A stretch of 15,179 bases of DNA from JBEKHI01 sp050012355 (lineage in GTDB: Bacteria; Actinomycetota; Actinomycetes; Streptosporangiales; Streptosporangiaceae). Shown here piece by piece: positions 4,501 to 12,150 of this stretch (position 1 is its first letter; every line of letters starts with the position of its first letter). The stretch is from positions 1 to 15,179 of the forward strand of contig JBEKHI010000192.1 of assembly GCA_050012355.1 (NCBI GenBank), written 5' to 3'. The notes beneath the pieces are model-generated. The model made no database searches. It saw nothing but the letters and a program-made list of their open reading frames with translations, and was not told where the DNA came from. The translations under genes were made by a program, and so were the position numbers.

Positions 4501-7062
4501 ATGTTCTCCATGGCACTGTTCTCCATGGCACTGGGCCTGATCAGGAATCACAAGGCGGGACTGGCTGGAGTATTCGTCGCCGTGCTCTTCGGCTCGGCGG
4601 TACTGACCGCTTGCGGCGTGCTGATCGACTCCGGTCTGCGCGGCGGCTACCCGCCGGAGCGATACGCGGCGGCTTCGGTAGTGGTGGGAGCCCCGCAGTC
4701 GCTGACGGTGCCCGGGAGCACCTCCCAGTCCCAGCAATACAGCGAGCGGGTGCCAGTGCCCGCAGGCTGGGCGAGCGAGATCGCGCGGGTCCCCGGGGTC
4801 AAGACAGCGATAGGAGACGTCAGCGTCGACGTCAGCCTGGTCACGAGTTCGGGCGAGCTTCTCACCGGCACCAGTGATCAGCCAATCCTGGCCCACGGGT
4901 GGTCATCGGCGGCGCTGGGCCCCTTCACCATCGCGACGGGGACCGCACCCACAGGACCCGGCCAGGTAGTCCTGGACGCCGCTCTCGCCGCGCGGGCAGG
5001 CGTACAGCCCGGCGACAGCATCGAGGTACTGATCGGCTCGGTGCCATCCCGGTACCGTGTCGCGGGCCTGGCGTCCCCGCCTCCCGGCGGCCTGCACGAA
5101 CAGTCGGCGATCTTCTTCACCGACGCGGTGGCACTGCGCGCGACGGGGCATCCGGGCCAGGTGGACACGGTCGGTGTCATCGCCGAACCCGGCGTCGGTG
5201 CGGGCAAGCTCGCGAGCCGGATCGCCGCCGCGGTGCCGGGATCGGTGACCTACACCGGCGCGGACCGGGCCGACGCTGAGTTCCTGGGTATCGGGCAGGG
5301 CCGGCAATTCCTGCTACAGGCGGCCAGTTCGCTGGGCGGGACCATGGCCCTCGTCGTGATGTTCGTGGTGATCGCCGCGCTGGGGCTGTCCATTCAGCAG
5401 CGCCGCCAGGAGATGGCGCTGCTGCGCGCGATCGCCGCCACACCACGGCAGATCCACCTGATGATCGGCACTGAAGTCCTCCTGGTGTCCTCCACCGCCG
5501 CGGTGATCGGTGTGCTGCCGGGGCTGGCCGTCAGCTTCCTGCTGCGTGACGCCTTCGCCGCCGCCGGGGTGATTCCCGCCAACTTCACCTTCGTGATCGA
5601 CCCGCTGCCGGCCATCGCCGCCGTGGTCGTGTGCGTAGTGGTATCCCGGGTGGCGGCGCTGATCGCCGCTTGGCGCACGGCCAGGATGAGCCCCGTCGTG
5701 GCCTTCGGCGAAGCCTCAGACAAGCCTGCCAGGCTTGGTCGCTTCCGGCTCTCAGCCGGGTACCTGCTTCTCGCGGCGGGCGCTGTCGCGGCCATCGCGC
5801 TACCGCTGATCAACCCAGGCCAGATAGGCGAGGTCGGCGATGCCGGTTCGGCGCTCATCTTGGTGATCGCCGTGGCGTTGCTCGGTCCCCGCTGGCTCCG
5901 CGCGATCACGGTGCTGGCCTGTCCGGCGCCGTTTCGCCGTGGCGCGGGTGGCTTCCTCTCTACTGCCAGCGTGCGTGCCAGGTCCCGGCGGCTGAGCCTG
6001 GCGGCGACGCCGCTGATCATCGCGGTTGCTTTGTCAGCGGTGCAGGTCTTCACCACCACGACGATGATCGGTGCCGCCCGGCAGCAGGCACGCAGCGGCC
6101 TGACCGCCGACTACGTCCTGACCGGCACCTCCGGCCTGGCCCCGGGCATCGCCAGGGCGGTACGCGGCGTGCCAGGGGTGTCGGTAGTGACCCCGGTCGC
6201 ACGGACCCAGGTCCTGGCCAGCTTCCGGTTCGGCGGCGACCCCACTGTCGAGTCCTTCTCCGCGCAGGGCGTCACGCCAGCCGGGCTGACTGACACGATG
6301 GACCTTGACGTCACCGAAGGCAGCATGGCCGCGCTAGGCGGCGACACGGTAGCGCTCAGCCGTTCCGCGGCGGCCACCCTCAGCGCCGGTCTCGGCCAGA
6401 CGGTCCGGCTGCATCTCGGCGACGGCACGGCGATCAGCCCTCGCGTCGTCGCCATCTACGGCAACGGCCTTGGCTTCGGCGACATCACCCTGCCGAACGC
6501 GATGGTGGTCGACCACACCACCAGCCGGCTGGACACGGTCATCCTGGTGCGAGTGGCATCCGGCGCCGGTACGGCCGCGCTGCGGTCCGCCCTCGCTCGC
6601 TATCCCGGCGTAACGCTGTCGGACCGGGCGGCGTTCACCGCCGCCCAGGCCAGCTCGCTAGCTAGCCAGTCCGACGCCACCTTCATCTTGGACGCGGTGC
6701 TGCTCGCCTATGTCATGATCGCGGTGGTCAATTCTCTCGTCACCGCGACCGCGGCGCGCGCTCGTGAGTTCGAGCTGCTGCGGCTCATCGGCGCCACCGG
6801 CCGCCAGGTCCGTGCCATGATGCGCCGCGAAACGCTGATCCTCGTCGCCGCCGCGGTCATCGTCGGCTCGCTGATTGCTTTGCCGCCGCTCATCGGGATC
6901 AGTGCCGGAATGACGAGGTATTTGGTGCCATCCGTCCCGCCGCTGGAGTACCTGGCCATCGTGGCGGTGGTCGCGGCACTGGGATGGTTCTCGATCATGG
7001 TCCCCGCCCGGCTGGCCATGCGGTCCCGGACAGCTGGGGTCTTGAATAGCAGGCAAGGGTAA
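4501..7062 (+). CDS. FtsX/MacB-type ABC transporter permease
   Basis: An 853-residue membrane protein with about ten transmembrane segments in the duplicated FtsX layout. There is one N-terminal segment (about 20-42), a large external domain (about 45-275), three segments near 278-298, 320-348 and 368-391, and two or three segments between 420 and 518. A second external domain (about 520-725) is followed by three final segments near 728-750, 779-801 and 816-838. The two FtsX domains show the matching cytoplasmic strings QQRRQEMALLRAIAATPRQI and AREFELLRLIGATGRQVRAMM. It should work with the ATPase just upstream as a mechanotransmitting exporter. ATG 4501 follows GGGGAG at 4485-4490. The first codons hold a perfect 15-base tandem duplication that repeats FSMAL, so internal ATGs at 4510 and 4525 are also possible starts. 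The convergent response regulator frame overlaps its 3' end. Confidence 0.94.
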   Translation: MFSMALFSMALGLIRNHKAGLAGVFVAVLFGSAVLTACGVLIDSGLRGGYPPERYAAASVVVGAPQSLTVPGSTSQSQQYSERVPVPAGWASEIARVPGVKTAIGDVSVDVSLVTSSGELLTGTSDQPILAHGWSSAALGPFTIATGTAPTGPGQVVLDAALAARAGVQPGDSIEVLIGSVPSRYRVAGLASPPPGGLHEQSAIFFTDAVALRATGHPGQVDTVGVIAEPGVGAGKLASRIAAAVPGSVTYTGADRADAEFLGIGQGRQFLLQAASSLGGTMALVVMFVVIAALGLSIQQRRQEMALLRAIAATPRQIHLMIGTEVLLVSSTAAVIGVLPGLAVSFLLRDAFAAAGVIPANFTFVIDPLPAIAAVVVCVVVSRVAALIAAWRTARMSPVVAFGEASDKPARLGRFRLSAGYLLLAAGAVAAIALPLINPGQIGEVGDAGSALILVIAVALLGPRWLRAITVLACPAPFRRGAGGFLSTASVRARSRRLSLAATPLIIAVALSAVQVFTTTTMIGAARQQARSGLTADYVLTGTSGLAPGIARAVRGVPGVSVVTPVARTQVLASFRFGGDPTVESFSAQGVTPAGLTDTMDLDVTEGSMAALGGDTVALSRSAAATLSAGLGQTVRLHLGDGTAISPRVVAIYGNGLGFGDITLPNAMVVDHTTSRLDTVILVRVASGAGTAALRSALARYPGVTLSDRAAFTAAQASSLASQSDATFILDAVLLAYVMIAVVNSLVTATAARAREFELLRLIGATGRQVRAMMRRETLILVAAAVIVGSLIALPPLIGISAGMTRYLVPSVPPLEYLAIVAVVAALGWFSIMVPARLAMRSRTAGVLNSRQG
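4504..4533 (+). repeat. Perfect 15-bp tandem duplication at the permease start
   Basis: TTCTCCATGGCACTG occurs twice in direct succession (4504-4518 and 4519-4533), encoding FSMAL-FSMAL in frame and adding an extra ATG. It keeps the reading frame and looks like a recent slippage or duplication event. Confidence 0.9.
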
Positions 7063-7722
7063 GGCGCCGCGCCTGCTTAGGTCGTTGAGGTAGCGCAGGA
7101 CCGCCGTGACGCGGCGGTCCGCGCGGTCGTCCGGGGCGAGATCGAGCTTGGCGAAGATGCTGCGAATGTGCTTGTGCACGGCGCCCTCGGTGACGACGAG
7201 CCGTTCGGAGATGGCGGTGTTACCCAGTCCCTCGGCCATCAGGGCCAGCACGTCGCGTTCCCGGGCGGTCAGCCGCTCAAGGCGCTTGTCGGGGCGGGTA
7301 CGTACCAGCAACTGGGCGACAACCTCGGGATCGACGGCCGTTCCGCCATCCACCACCCGGTGCAGCGCGTCCAGGAACTCCTCGACCCGGCCTACCCGCT
7401 CCTTGAGCAGATAGCCCAGGCGCGAGCCGCCGTCCGCGAACAGCTCGGTGGCGAACGCCTGCTCAACGTAGGCCGAGAGCACGAGTACGGCGAGTGCGGG
7501 ATGCCTGCGCCTGGCCTCGACCGCGGCGCGGATCCCGTCGTCGGTGTTCGTCGGCGGCATCCGCACATCCACGATGGCCACATCGGGTTCGTGTTTATCC
7601 ACAGCCTCGAGGAAGTCGCCCGCGTTCGACGTGGTGGCCACCACGTCCAGGGATTCGGCGCGCAACAGCAGGGCGAGGCCCTCGCGCAGCAGCGGCTCGT
7701 CCTCGGCGATCACGATCCGCAT
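6658..7722 (-). CDS. NarL/LuxR-type response regulator with lost stop and antisense read-through tail
   Basis: Residues 1-214 form a complete regulator. The receiver has E7-D8, phospho-acceptor D52 in VAIVDVRMP, S83 and K107 in GYLLKERV; the LuxR domain (148-214) has LTARERDVLALMAEGLGNTAISERLVVTEGAVHKHI, ending RRVTAVLRYLND. Relatives normally stop about here. This frame instead runs another 140 codons to 6658, through 405 bases antisense to the FtsX permease, and the tail is rich in R, D, H, Q and G with no recognisable domain. One base out of frame, a TAA exists at 7077-7079 right after YLND, so a single-base insertion (real or a sequencing error) would explain it. The functional protein probably ends near 7077-7081. 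ATG 7722 overlaps the end of the kinase gene by 13 bases, showing tight coupling. It presumably acts on promoters of the flanking ABC operons (inference). Confidence 0.85.
   Translation of the reverse strand: MRIVIAEDEPLLREGLALLLRAESLDVVATTSNAGDFLEAVDKHEPDVAIVDVRMPPTNTDDGIRAAVEARRRHPALAVLVLSAYVEQAFATELFADGGSRLGYLLKERVGRVEEFLDALHRVVDGGTAVDPEVVAQLLVRTRPDKRLERLTARERDVLALMAEGLGNTAISERLVVTEGAVHKHIRSIFAKLDLAPDDRADRRVTAVLRYLNDLSRRGALPLPAIQDPSCPGPHGQPGGDHDREPSQCRDHRHDGQVLQRRDGWHQIPRHSGTDPDERRQSNQRADDDRGGDEDQRFAAHHGTDLAAGGADEPQQLELTSARRGRGDERIDHRDHDIGEQHRVQDEGGVGLAS
7048..7077. terminator. Inverted repeat at the permease/regulator junction
   Basis: AGCAGGC (7048-7054) pairs with GCCTGCT (7071-7077) over a 16-base loop, and the loop itself offers AGGCG/CGCCT (7062-7066/7070-7074). 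It spans the permease stop and the point where the regulator's expected stop lies in another frame. That fits a bidirectional terminator, but there is no T-tract. Confidence 0.3.
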
Positions 7723-8957
7723 GGCACGCCCACCTGCAGCACAGTAGGTCCTCCAACCGGACTGGACAGCTTGAATGTTCCGTCATGCGCTTCGACGCGG
7801 CGCCGGATGCCGCTCAGCCCCGACCCGCCCTGGGCGTCAGCGCCGCCGCTGCCGTCATCGGTGATTTCCGCGCACAGCCGATCTTCGTGCCGGCGGAGGC
7901 GGACCGTGGCGTGGCTGGCACCGCTGTGCTTGGCGATGTTGGTCAGCGCCTCGGCGACCGCGAAATAGACGGTCGCCTCGACCGAGGCAGCACAGCGTTC
8001 GGTCAGATCAGCGTCGATGCGGCAGGTTACGGGGCAGTCGGCGGCCAGTCCGGCAAGGGCATCGGGGAGGCTGCGCTCGGTCAGCACTGGCGGGAGGATA
8101 CTGCGCACGACCCCGCGAAGCTCGGCGAGCGCGTACTCGGCGGCGGTCTGTGCGCGGTCGAGGATCTCCGCCGCCTCGGCCGGGTCGCGGGCCAGCGCGC
8201 GCTTCGCCGCGCCGACCAGGACATTAACCGCGACCATCCGGTTCTGGGTGCCGTCGTGCAGCGACCGCTCGATCCTGCGCAGTTCGGCGGTATGCGCGTC
8301 GAGCGCCGCCGCGCGCGTGGCGGTCAGCTCGGCGACGCGAAGCGCCAGGTCAATCTCGTGGTCGGGCGGCAGCAGTCGCCGTCCCGGCCAGGCTTGCAGC
8401 CGGGCCATCGCCGGCAGGAGCGTGACCGTGACGCCGATCGTCACCATGCCAAGGAGACAGATAGCGAAGGCTCCGAACCAGTTGTGCACAGGTCCGAATC
8501 CCAGCGAGGAATTGTCCGAGCTAGCGGGCACGAGCTTCCACCACAGCGGAAAGGAAACGTCGTGGACGCCGGCCAGCGGCAAGCCGAGCGCGAGAAGGCC
8601 AAGCAGCAGCCCGAGAACCGCGTGGCACGCCAGCCAGGCCAGCTCAGGGCGGACGGCGGTATCTCGAAGGGCAGCGCGTGCACTGGCCGGTACCGGTTCC
8701 GGTCCTAGGATTTCCGGACCCGATCGGGACAACCGGGTGCGTTCCCGGTCGGCGACGACCCGCACCATCCGCAACGCGGCGGGCACGAGCAACACGCCGA
8801 CTCCGGCCAGGCAAAGCACCATGGTGACCAGAATCAGCACCAGCGCGCCCCCGGCGAGCACCGCGGTGCGCAGGCCAGCGGCCAGACGGCCAATCGCCTG
8901 CCGTGCGGCGCCGATGCGGACTTTGGCAGGCCACGCTGCGCGCACTCGTTCAGGCAC
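7710..8957 (-). CDS. Sensor histidine kinase with multi-pass sensor domain
   Basis: A 415-residue membrane kinase. The N-terminal half has hydrophobic segments near 32-65, 107-130 and 160-185, with the linker ADRERTRLSRSG and ARAALRDTAVRPELAWLA resembling the actinobacterial putative sensor domain. The kinase core has the HisKA_3 motif with H234 in LHDGTQNRMVAVN, the N-box with N340 in EALTNIAKHS, the D-box ITDDGSGG (366-372) and GSGLSGIRRRV. It should autophosphorylate H234 and pass phosphate to the regulator encoded immediately downstream, whose start overlaps its end by 13 bases. The start is uncertain: GTG 8957 is the earliest start that gives a sensible N-terminus, with no clear ribosome site. 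GTG 8945 is an alternative. The open frame extends to 9524, but that part runs antisense to the next ATPase and has noise-like composition. The signal sensed is unknown. Confidence 0.88.
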   Translation of the reverse strand: MPERVRAAWPAKVRIGAARQAIGRLAAGLRTAVLAGGALVLILVTMVLCLAGVGVLLVPAALRMVRVVADRERTRLSRSGPEILGPEPVPASARAALRDTAVRPELAWLACHAVLGLLLGLLALGLPLAGVHDVSFPLWWKLVPASSDNSSLGFGPVHNWFGAFAICLLGMVTIGVTVTLLPAMARLQAWPGRRLLPPDHEIDLALRVAELTATRAAALDAHTAELRRIERSLHDGTQNRMVAVNVLVGAAKRALARDPAEAAEILDRAQTAAEYALAELRGVVRSILPPVLTERSLPDALAGLAADCPVTCRIDADLTERCAASVEATVYFAVAEALTNIAKHSGASHATVRLRRHEDRLCAEITDDGSGGADAQGGSGLSGIRRRVEAHDGTFKLSSPVGGPTVLQVGVPCGS

Positions 8958-9239
8958 GTCCTGGACGTTAGCCTGCCGTAGGACCGATGTCAGATGATTC
9001 GCGGGTCCCGGCCAGACCTCGGCTCCGCGGCAGCGAAGGCCCTCGCCCCTCGCCACATGATTTCCGTCCCGGCCGCACGCGGCGACGCCGGTCCATCCCT
9101 CTCGAGAGTGACCCCGGCACCCGTCAGGTAGCACTCCGAGATCAGTCTCACGGCCGACGCGTAATGTCTCGTTTGCTGGTTGGCTGGAGTCACGGGAGCA
9201 GTTCGGCTCTCCTACGATCCAGCAGGGAGATAACCAGCC
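8958..9239. promoter_or_regulatory. Divergent control region between the kinase and the second ABC operon
   Basis: 282 bases lie between the divergent starts. They hold copy B of the dispersed repeat (9057-9093) and TACGAT at 9213-9218, a -10-like hexamer for the plus strand without a convincing -35. GGGAGA at 9225-9230 is the ribosome site for the ATPase. Being shared by the kinase/regulator operon and an exporter operon, this is the likeliest place for binding by the regulator, but I see no clear operator palindrome. Confidence 0.4.
9057..9093. repeat. Dispersed repeat, copy B (partner at 3498-3565)
   Basis: ATGATTTCCGTCCCG at 9057-9071 is identical to 3498-3512. It is followed by GGCCGC and GCGACGCCG blocks that match copy A after a gap of about 28 bases. 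It sits between the kinase gene and the second ABC operon. Confidence 0.4.
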
Positions 9240-10151
9240 ATGATCGAGGCACGGGGCCTCAGCAAGAGGTACGGGGACAAGCTCGCAGTCGATGACCTGT
9301 CGTTCAGCGTCAAGCCAGGGCAGGTAACAGGGTTCCTCGGGCCCAACGGAGCAGGCAAGACGACCACGATGCGGATGATTCTCGGCCTGGATCGCCCCTC
9401 GGCCGGGACCGTTACCGTCAACGGGAAGCCGTTCGCCGGGCTCTACAGCCCGATGCGCGAGGTTGGCGCGCTGCTTGACGCGAAGGCCGTGCATGGCGGG
9501 CGCAGCGCCTACAGCCATCTGCACTGCCTAGCACGGACAAACAGGATTCCAAAACGCCGGGTCGACGAGGTGATCGGGCTAGTCGGTCTGGAGGAGGTGA
9601 AGAAAAAGCGCGCCAAGGGCTTCTCCCTGGGCATGGGGCAGCGGCTCGGCATCGCCGCGGCGCTGCTCGGTGATCCCGAGATCCTCATGTTCGACGAGCC
9701 GGTGAACGGCCTTGACCCCGAGGGGATCCGCTGGATCCGCACGCTGATGCGATCGCTGGCCGCGGAGGGCCGCACGGTCTTCGTTTCCAGCCACCTGATG
9801 TCCGAGATGGAGAACACCGCCGACCACCTCGTCGTGATCGGCCGCGGCAAGCTCATCGCCGAGACCACGGTCGCCGACTTCGTCGCCGGCAGCACGCTGA
9901 GCTGCGTACAGGTCCGCACTCCGCAGCGGGACGAGCTCGAACTCGCGGTAATCGCGGCAGGCGGCAGGGTCCAGCCGGGCGGTGACGGTGAGCTGGAGGT
10001 CCGCGGCCTCGAGGTCGCACAGGTCGGGGAGATCGCGCACCACAACGGCATTCTGCTGCAACTGCTCGCGCCCGCCCGTGCCTCCCTCGAGGAAGCGTTC
10101 ATGGAGCTGACCGCGGACAGCGTCGAATTTCACGCCACGACGGAGGCATGA
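9240..10151 (+). CDS. ABC transporter ATP-binding protein, BcrA/ABC-2 type
   Basis: A 303-residue cytoplasmic ATPase for the ABC-2 permease that follows. It shows Walker A GPNGAGKT (34-41), a variant signature SLGMGQR (129-135) in place of LSGGQ, Walker B ILMFDEP with D152-E153, D-loop VNGLDPEG and switch histidine H185 in VSSHLMSEM. The usual Q-loop glutamine region reads GALLDAKAVHGGRSA. The LGMGQRLGIAAALLGDPE string, the altered Q-loop and the C-terminal domain of about 90 residues after GRGKLIAETT match the BcrA-like branch common in actinomycetes and linked to export of antibiotics or lipids. ATG 9240 is preceded by GGGAGA at nine bases. Its stop overlaps the region of the permease start, so the two are co-translated. 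Substrate is not determinable here. Confidence 0.94.
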   Translation: MIEARGLSKRYGDKLAVDDLSFSVKPGQVTGFLGPNGAGKTTTMRMILGLDRPSAGTVTVNGKPFAGLYSPMREVGALLDAKAVHGGRSAYSHLHCLARTNRIPKRRVDEVIGLVGLEEVKKKRAKGFSLGMGQRLGIAAALLGDPEILMFDEPVNGLDPEGIRWIRTLMRSLAAEGRTVFVSSHLMSEMENTADHLVVIGRGKLIAETTVADFVAGSTLSCVQVRTPQRDELELAVIAAGGRVQPGGDGELEVRGLEVAQVGEIAHHNGILLQLLAPARASLEEAFMELTADSVEFHATTEA

Positions 10152-10153
10152 CC

Positions 10154-10996
10154 ATGGCAACCCTCATAACACCAGAGCGGCCCTCTTCACGGGCCGTCCC
10201 GGCACCAGTGCGACGGCCCGGCCTGGTAGACGTTGTCGGCTCGGAGTTCATCAAGCTCCGCTCGGTTCGTTCCACCTATTTCACGCTGATCGCGTTCATC
10301 CTGGCCGGCGTCGGCTTCTCTGTGTTGTTCGCGGCTGGCCAGGTATCACACTGGGGAAGCAACCAGTCCGAGATCGGCTTCAACGCCACGACACCGACCC
10401 TTACCGGCGTCGTGATGCTGGGCGAGCTGATCATCGTGGTGCTCGGCGCGCTCACGCTGACCTCCGAGTACGGCACCGGCATGATCAGCACATCGCTGAC
10501 CGTGATGCCACGCCGCCTCGTGCTGTATGCGGCTAAGGCGATCGTGTTCACCGCGGTTATGCTCGCGGTCTCGCTGCCGACCAGCTTCGCGTCGTATTTC
10601 ATCGGACAGGCCATCTTCGCCACCAAGCACGCGAACTCGACGCTGTCGGACCCGAACGTGCTCCGGGCAGTCCTGCTCGCGGGTCTCGTCGTACCGCTGT
10701 TCGGCCTGCTCGCCTTGGGCCTGGGCGCGATCATCCGGCACACCGCGGGCGCGATCACCTCACTGCTCGGCCTGATCTTCCTGCTGCCGCTGCTCGCCCA
10801 GGCGTTGCCGACCAGCTGGTACCAGGACATCGCGCGGTGGCTGCCCGGCGGCGAGGCGCTCCACCCCATCATCGCGACCGGGCCGGCCCACCAGCCGTAC
10901 CTTTTCGGGGCGTGGGGAGAGTTCGCGGTCATCGCAGGCTGGGCAGCGGTCGCGCTCATCCTGGGCGGATGGCTACTCCACCGCCGGGACGTCTAA
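10154..10996 (+). CDS. ABC-2 type transporter permease
   Basis: A 280-residue membrane protein with six likely transmembrane segments: FTLIAFILAGVGFSVLFAAG, VVMLGELIIVVLGALTLTSEY, IVFTAVMLAVSLPTSFASYFIG, VLLAGLVVPLFGLLALGLGAII, AITSLLGLIFLLPLLAQ and FAVIAGWAAVALILGGWLL. The cytoplasmic segment VGSEFIKLRSVRSTYF before the first helix is characteristic of actinobacterial ABC-2 permeases, as is SEYGTGMI after the second. It forms the transport channel for the ATPase just upstream. GGAGG at 10142-10146 decides the start: ATG 10154 is seven bases away, whereas ATG 10148, which overlaps the ATPase stop as ATGA, is only one base away. The longer form would add two residues. Function is likely export of an unidentified lipophilic compound. 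Confidence 0.92.
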   Translation: MATLITPERPSSRAVPAPVRRPGLVDVVGSEFIKLRSVRSTYFTLIAFILAGVGFSVLFAAGQVSHWGSNQSEIGFNATTPTLTGVVMLGELIIVVLGALTLTSEYGTGMISTSLTVMPRRLVLYAAKAIVFTAVMLAVSLPTSFASYFIGQAIFATKHANSTLSDPNVLRAVLLAGLVVPLFGLLALGLGAIIRHTAGAITSLLGLIFLLPLLAQALPTSWYQDIARWLPGGEALHPIIATGPAHQPYLFGAWGEFAVIAGWAAVALILGGWLLHRRDV

Positions 10997-11049
10997 CCTG
11001 GCGTTACACCCGTGGAGGCGTCCCTCAGATTGGCGGAAGGAAAGATTCG

Positions 11050-12150
11050 GTGCGGCTGATCGTTGTTGGATCCGGCATCGTCGGAAGCTCTTGCGCCTAC
11101 GAGGCAAGCCTCCTTGGTGCGGAAGTGATCCTGATCGACTCAGACCGGACAGGCCGGGCCACGTCCGCAGGCGCCGGGATCATCAGCCCGTGGTCATCGA
11201 CGGTCGATGATCCAGACTGGTACGCGATGGCTTGTTCGGCCGCGCGCGCCTATCCCGCGCTCGTCAGCAAGCTCGCGGAGGCGGGCGAGACAGTGCTGGG
11301 ATACCGGCAGGTTGGCGCCCTAATGCTCACTGACACCGCGGAACGGCAGCGGGAGACCAGCCAAAGGCTGTTTGGGCAGCAGGCTGAGTGGCCGGAAATG
11401 GGCGAGATCAGCTCACTCGACCCGGGACAGGCGCGCGAGTTGTTCCCGCCACTGCGGCCGGACGCCTCGGCTGTTCACATCAGCGGAGCCGCACGAGTCG
11501 ATGGCCGTCTCATCTCAGCCGCACTGCGACGGGCAGCCGGCGCGAGAGTCCTTCCCGGCGAGGCCCGGCTCCGATGCACGCATGGCACGGTCGAGGGCGT
11601 GACGGTAGCTGGCGAGTTCCTCGCGGCTGACGCGGTAGTGGCGGCGACCGGGGCCTGGACAGATACGTTCCTCGAACCGATTGGCCTCCGGCTGGGCGTC
11701 ACGGCTCAGCGCGGCCAGATAGTCCATATCGGTCTGGACATGACCGATACCAGCCGCTGGCCCGCCATCCTGCCCAGCGGCACAGGCCATTACATGCTGG
11801 CGTTCGACGATTCACGGGTAGTGGCTGGCGCCACCCGGGAAACCGGGTCAGGCTTCGACTACCGCGTCACCCCTGGCGGCCTCGCCGAAGTACTAAACCA
11901 GGCTTTGGCGGTAGCGCCCGGCCTTGCGTCCGGGACCTACCTGGAGACCAGGATCGGCTTCCGGCCGATGGGGCCGGACATCAGGCCGCTACTCGGCGCC
12001 GTGCCTGGCGTCGAAGGGCTAATCGTCGCCACGGGGCTGGGAGCCTCGGGGCTGACGATGGGGCCTTACGTTGGAGAACTGGCCGCGCGGGTGGCCCTAG
12101 GCGCATCCCTGCCGCTGGATCTCAGCCCGTTCGATCCGGTCCGGCGTTAG
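11050..12150 (+). CDS. FAD-dependent oxidoreductase, DAO family (D-amino-acid dehydrogenase-like)
   Basis: A 366-residue flavoenzyme. The N-terminus has the dinucleotide-binding strand and glycines VVGSGIVGSS (G7, G9, G12) with D30 at the end of the second strand in VILIDSD. The middle has ADAVVAATGAW, the second FAD-contact segment. The C-terminus has TRIGFRPMGPDIRPLLGAVPGVEGLIVATGLGASGLTMGP, the closing FAD motif of the DAO/DadA/glycine-oxidase family. Such enzymes oxidise amines or amino acids, but the substrate cannot be read from sequence. GTG 11050 is chosen because GGAAGG (11035-11040) lies nine bases upstream and the domain starts at once; the open frame to 10837 overlaps the permease and is rejected. 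Only 53 bases separate it from the permease, so it may be read with the transporter operon. Its stop overlaps that of the convergent PadR gene. Confidence 0.92.
   Translation: MRLIVVGSGIVGSSCAYEASLLGAEVILIDSDRTGRATSAGAGIISPWSSTVDDPDWYAMACSAARAYPALVSKLAEAGETVLGYRQVGALMLTDTAERQRETSQRLFGQQAEWPEMGEISSLDPGQARELFPPLRPDASAVHISGAARVDGRLISAALRRAAGARVLPGEARLRCTHGTVEGVTVAGEFLAADAVVAATGAWTDTFLEPIGLRLGVTAQRGQIVHIGLDMTDTSRWPAILPSGTGHYMLAFDDSRVVAGATRETGSGFDYRVTPGGLAEVLNQALAVAPGLASGTYLETRIGFRPMGPDIRPLLGAVPGVEGLIVATGLGASGLTMGPYVGELAARVALGASLPLDLSPFDPVRR

Noticed and set aside
5394..6059. 221-residue minus-strand open frame inside the permease gene
   Set aside because: It is rich in alanine, serine, arginine and threonine, shows no domain, and lies opposite a well-supported membrane protein.
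7494..8708. 404-residue plus-strand open frame opposite the kinase and regulator
   Set aside because: The minus-strand frames here carry all kinase and regulator motifs; this one has only arginine/glycine-rich shadow composition.
8958..9524. Upstream extension of the sensor kinase frame (604-residue version)
   Set aside because: It runs antisense through the start of the BcrA-type ATPase gene, has irregular, noise-like composition and would leave no promoter between the two divergent operons.
10837..11049. Upstream extension of the FAD oxidoreductase
   Set aside because: It overlaps the ABC-2 permease in another frame, while GTG 11050 has a good ribosome site and begins directly with the FAD-binding strand.
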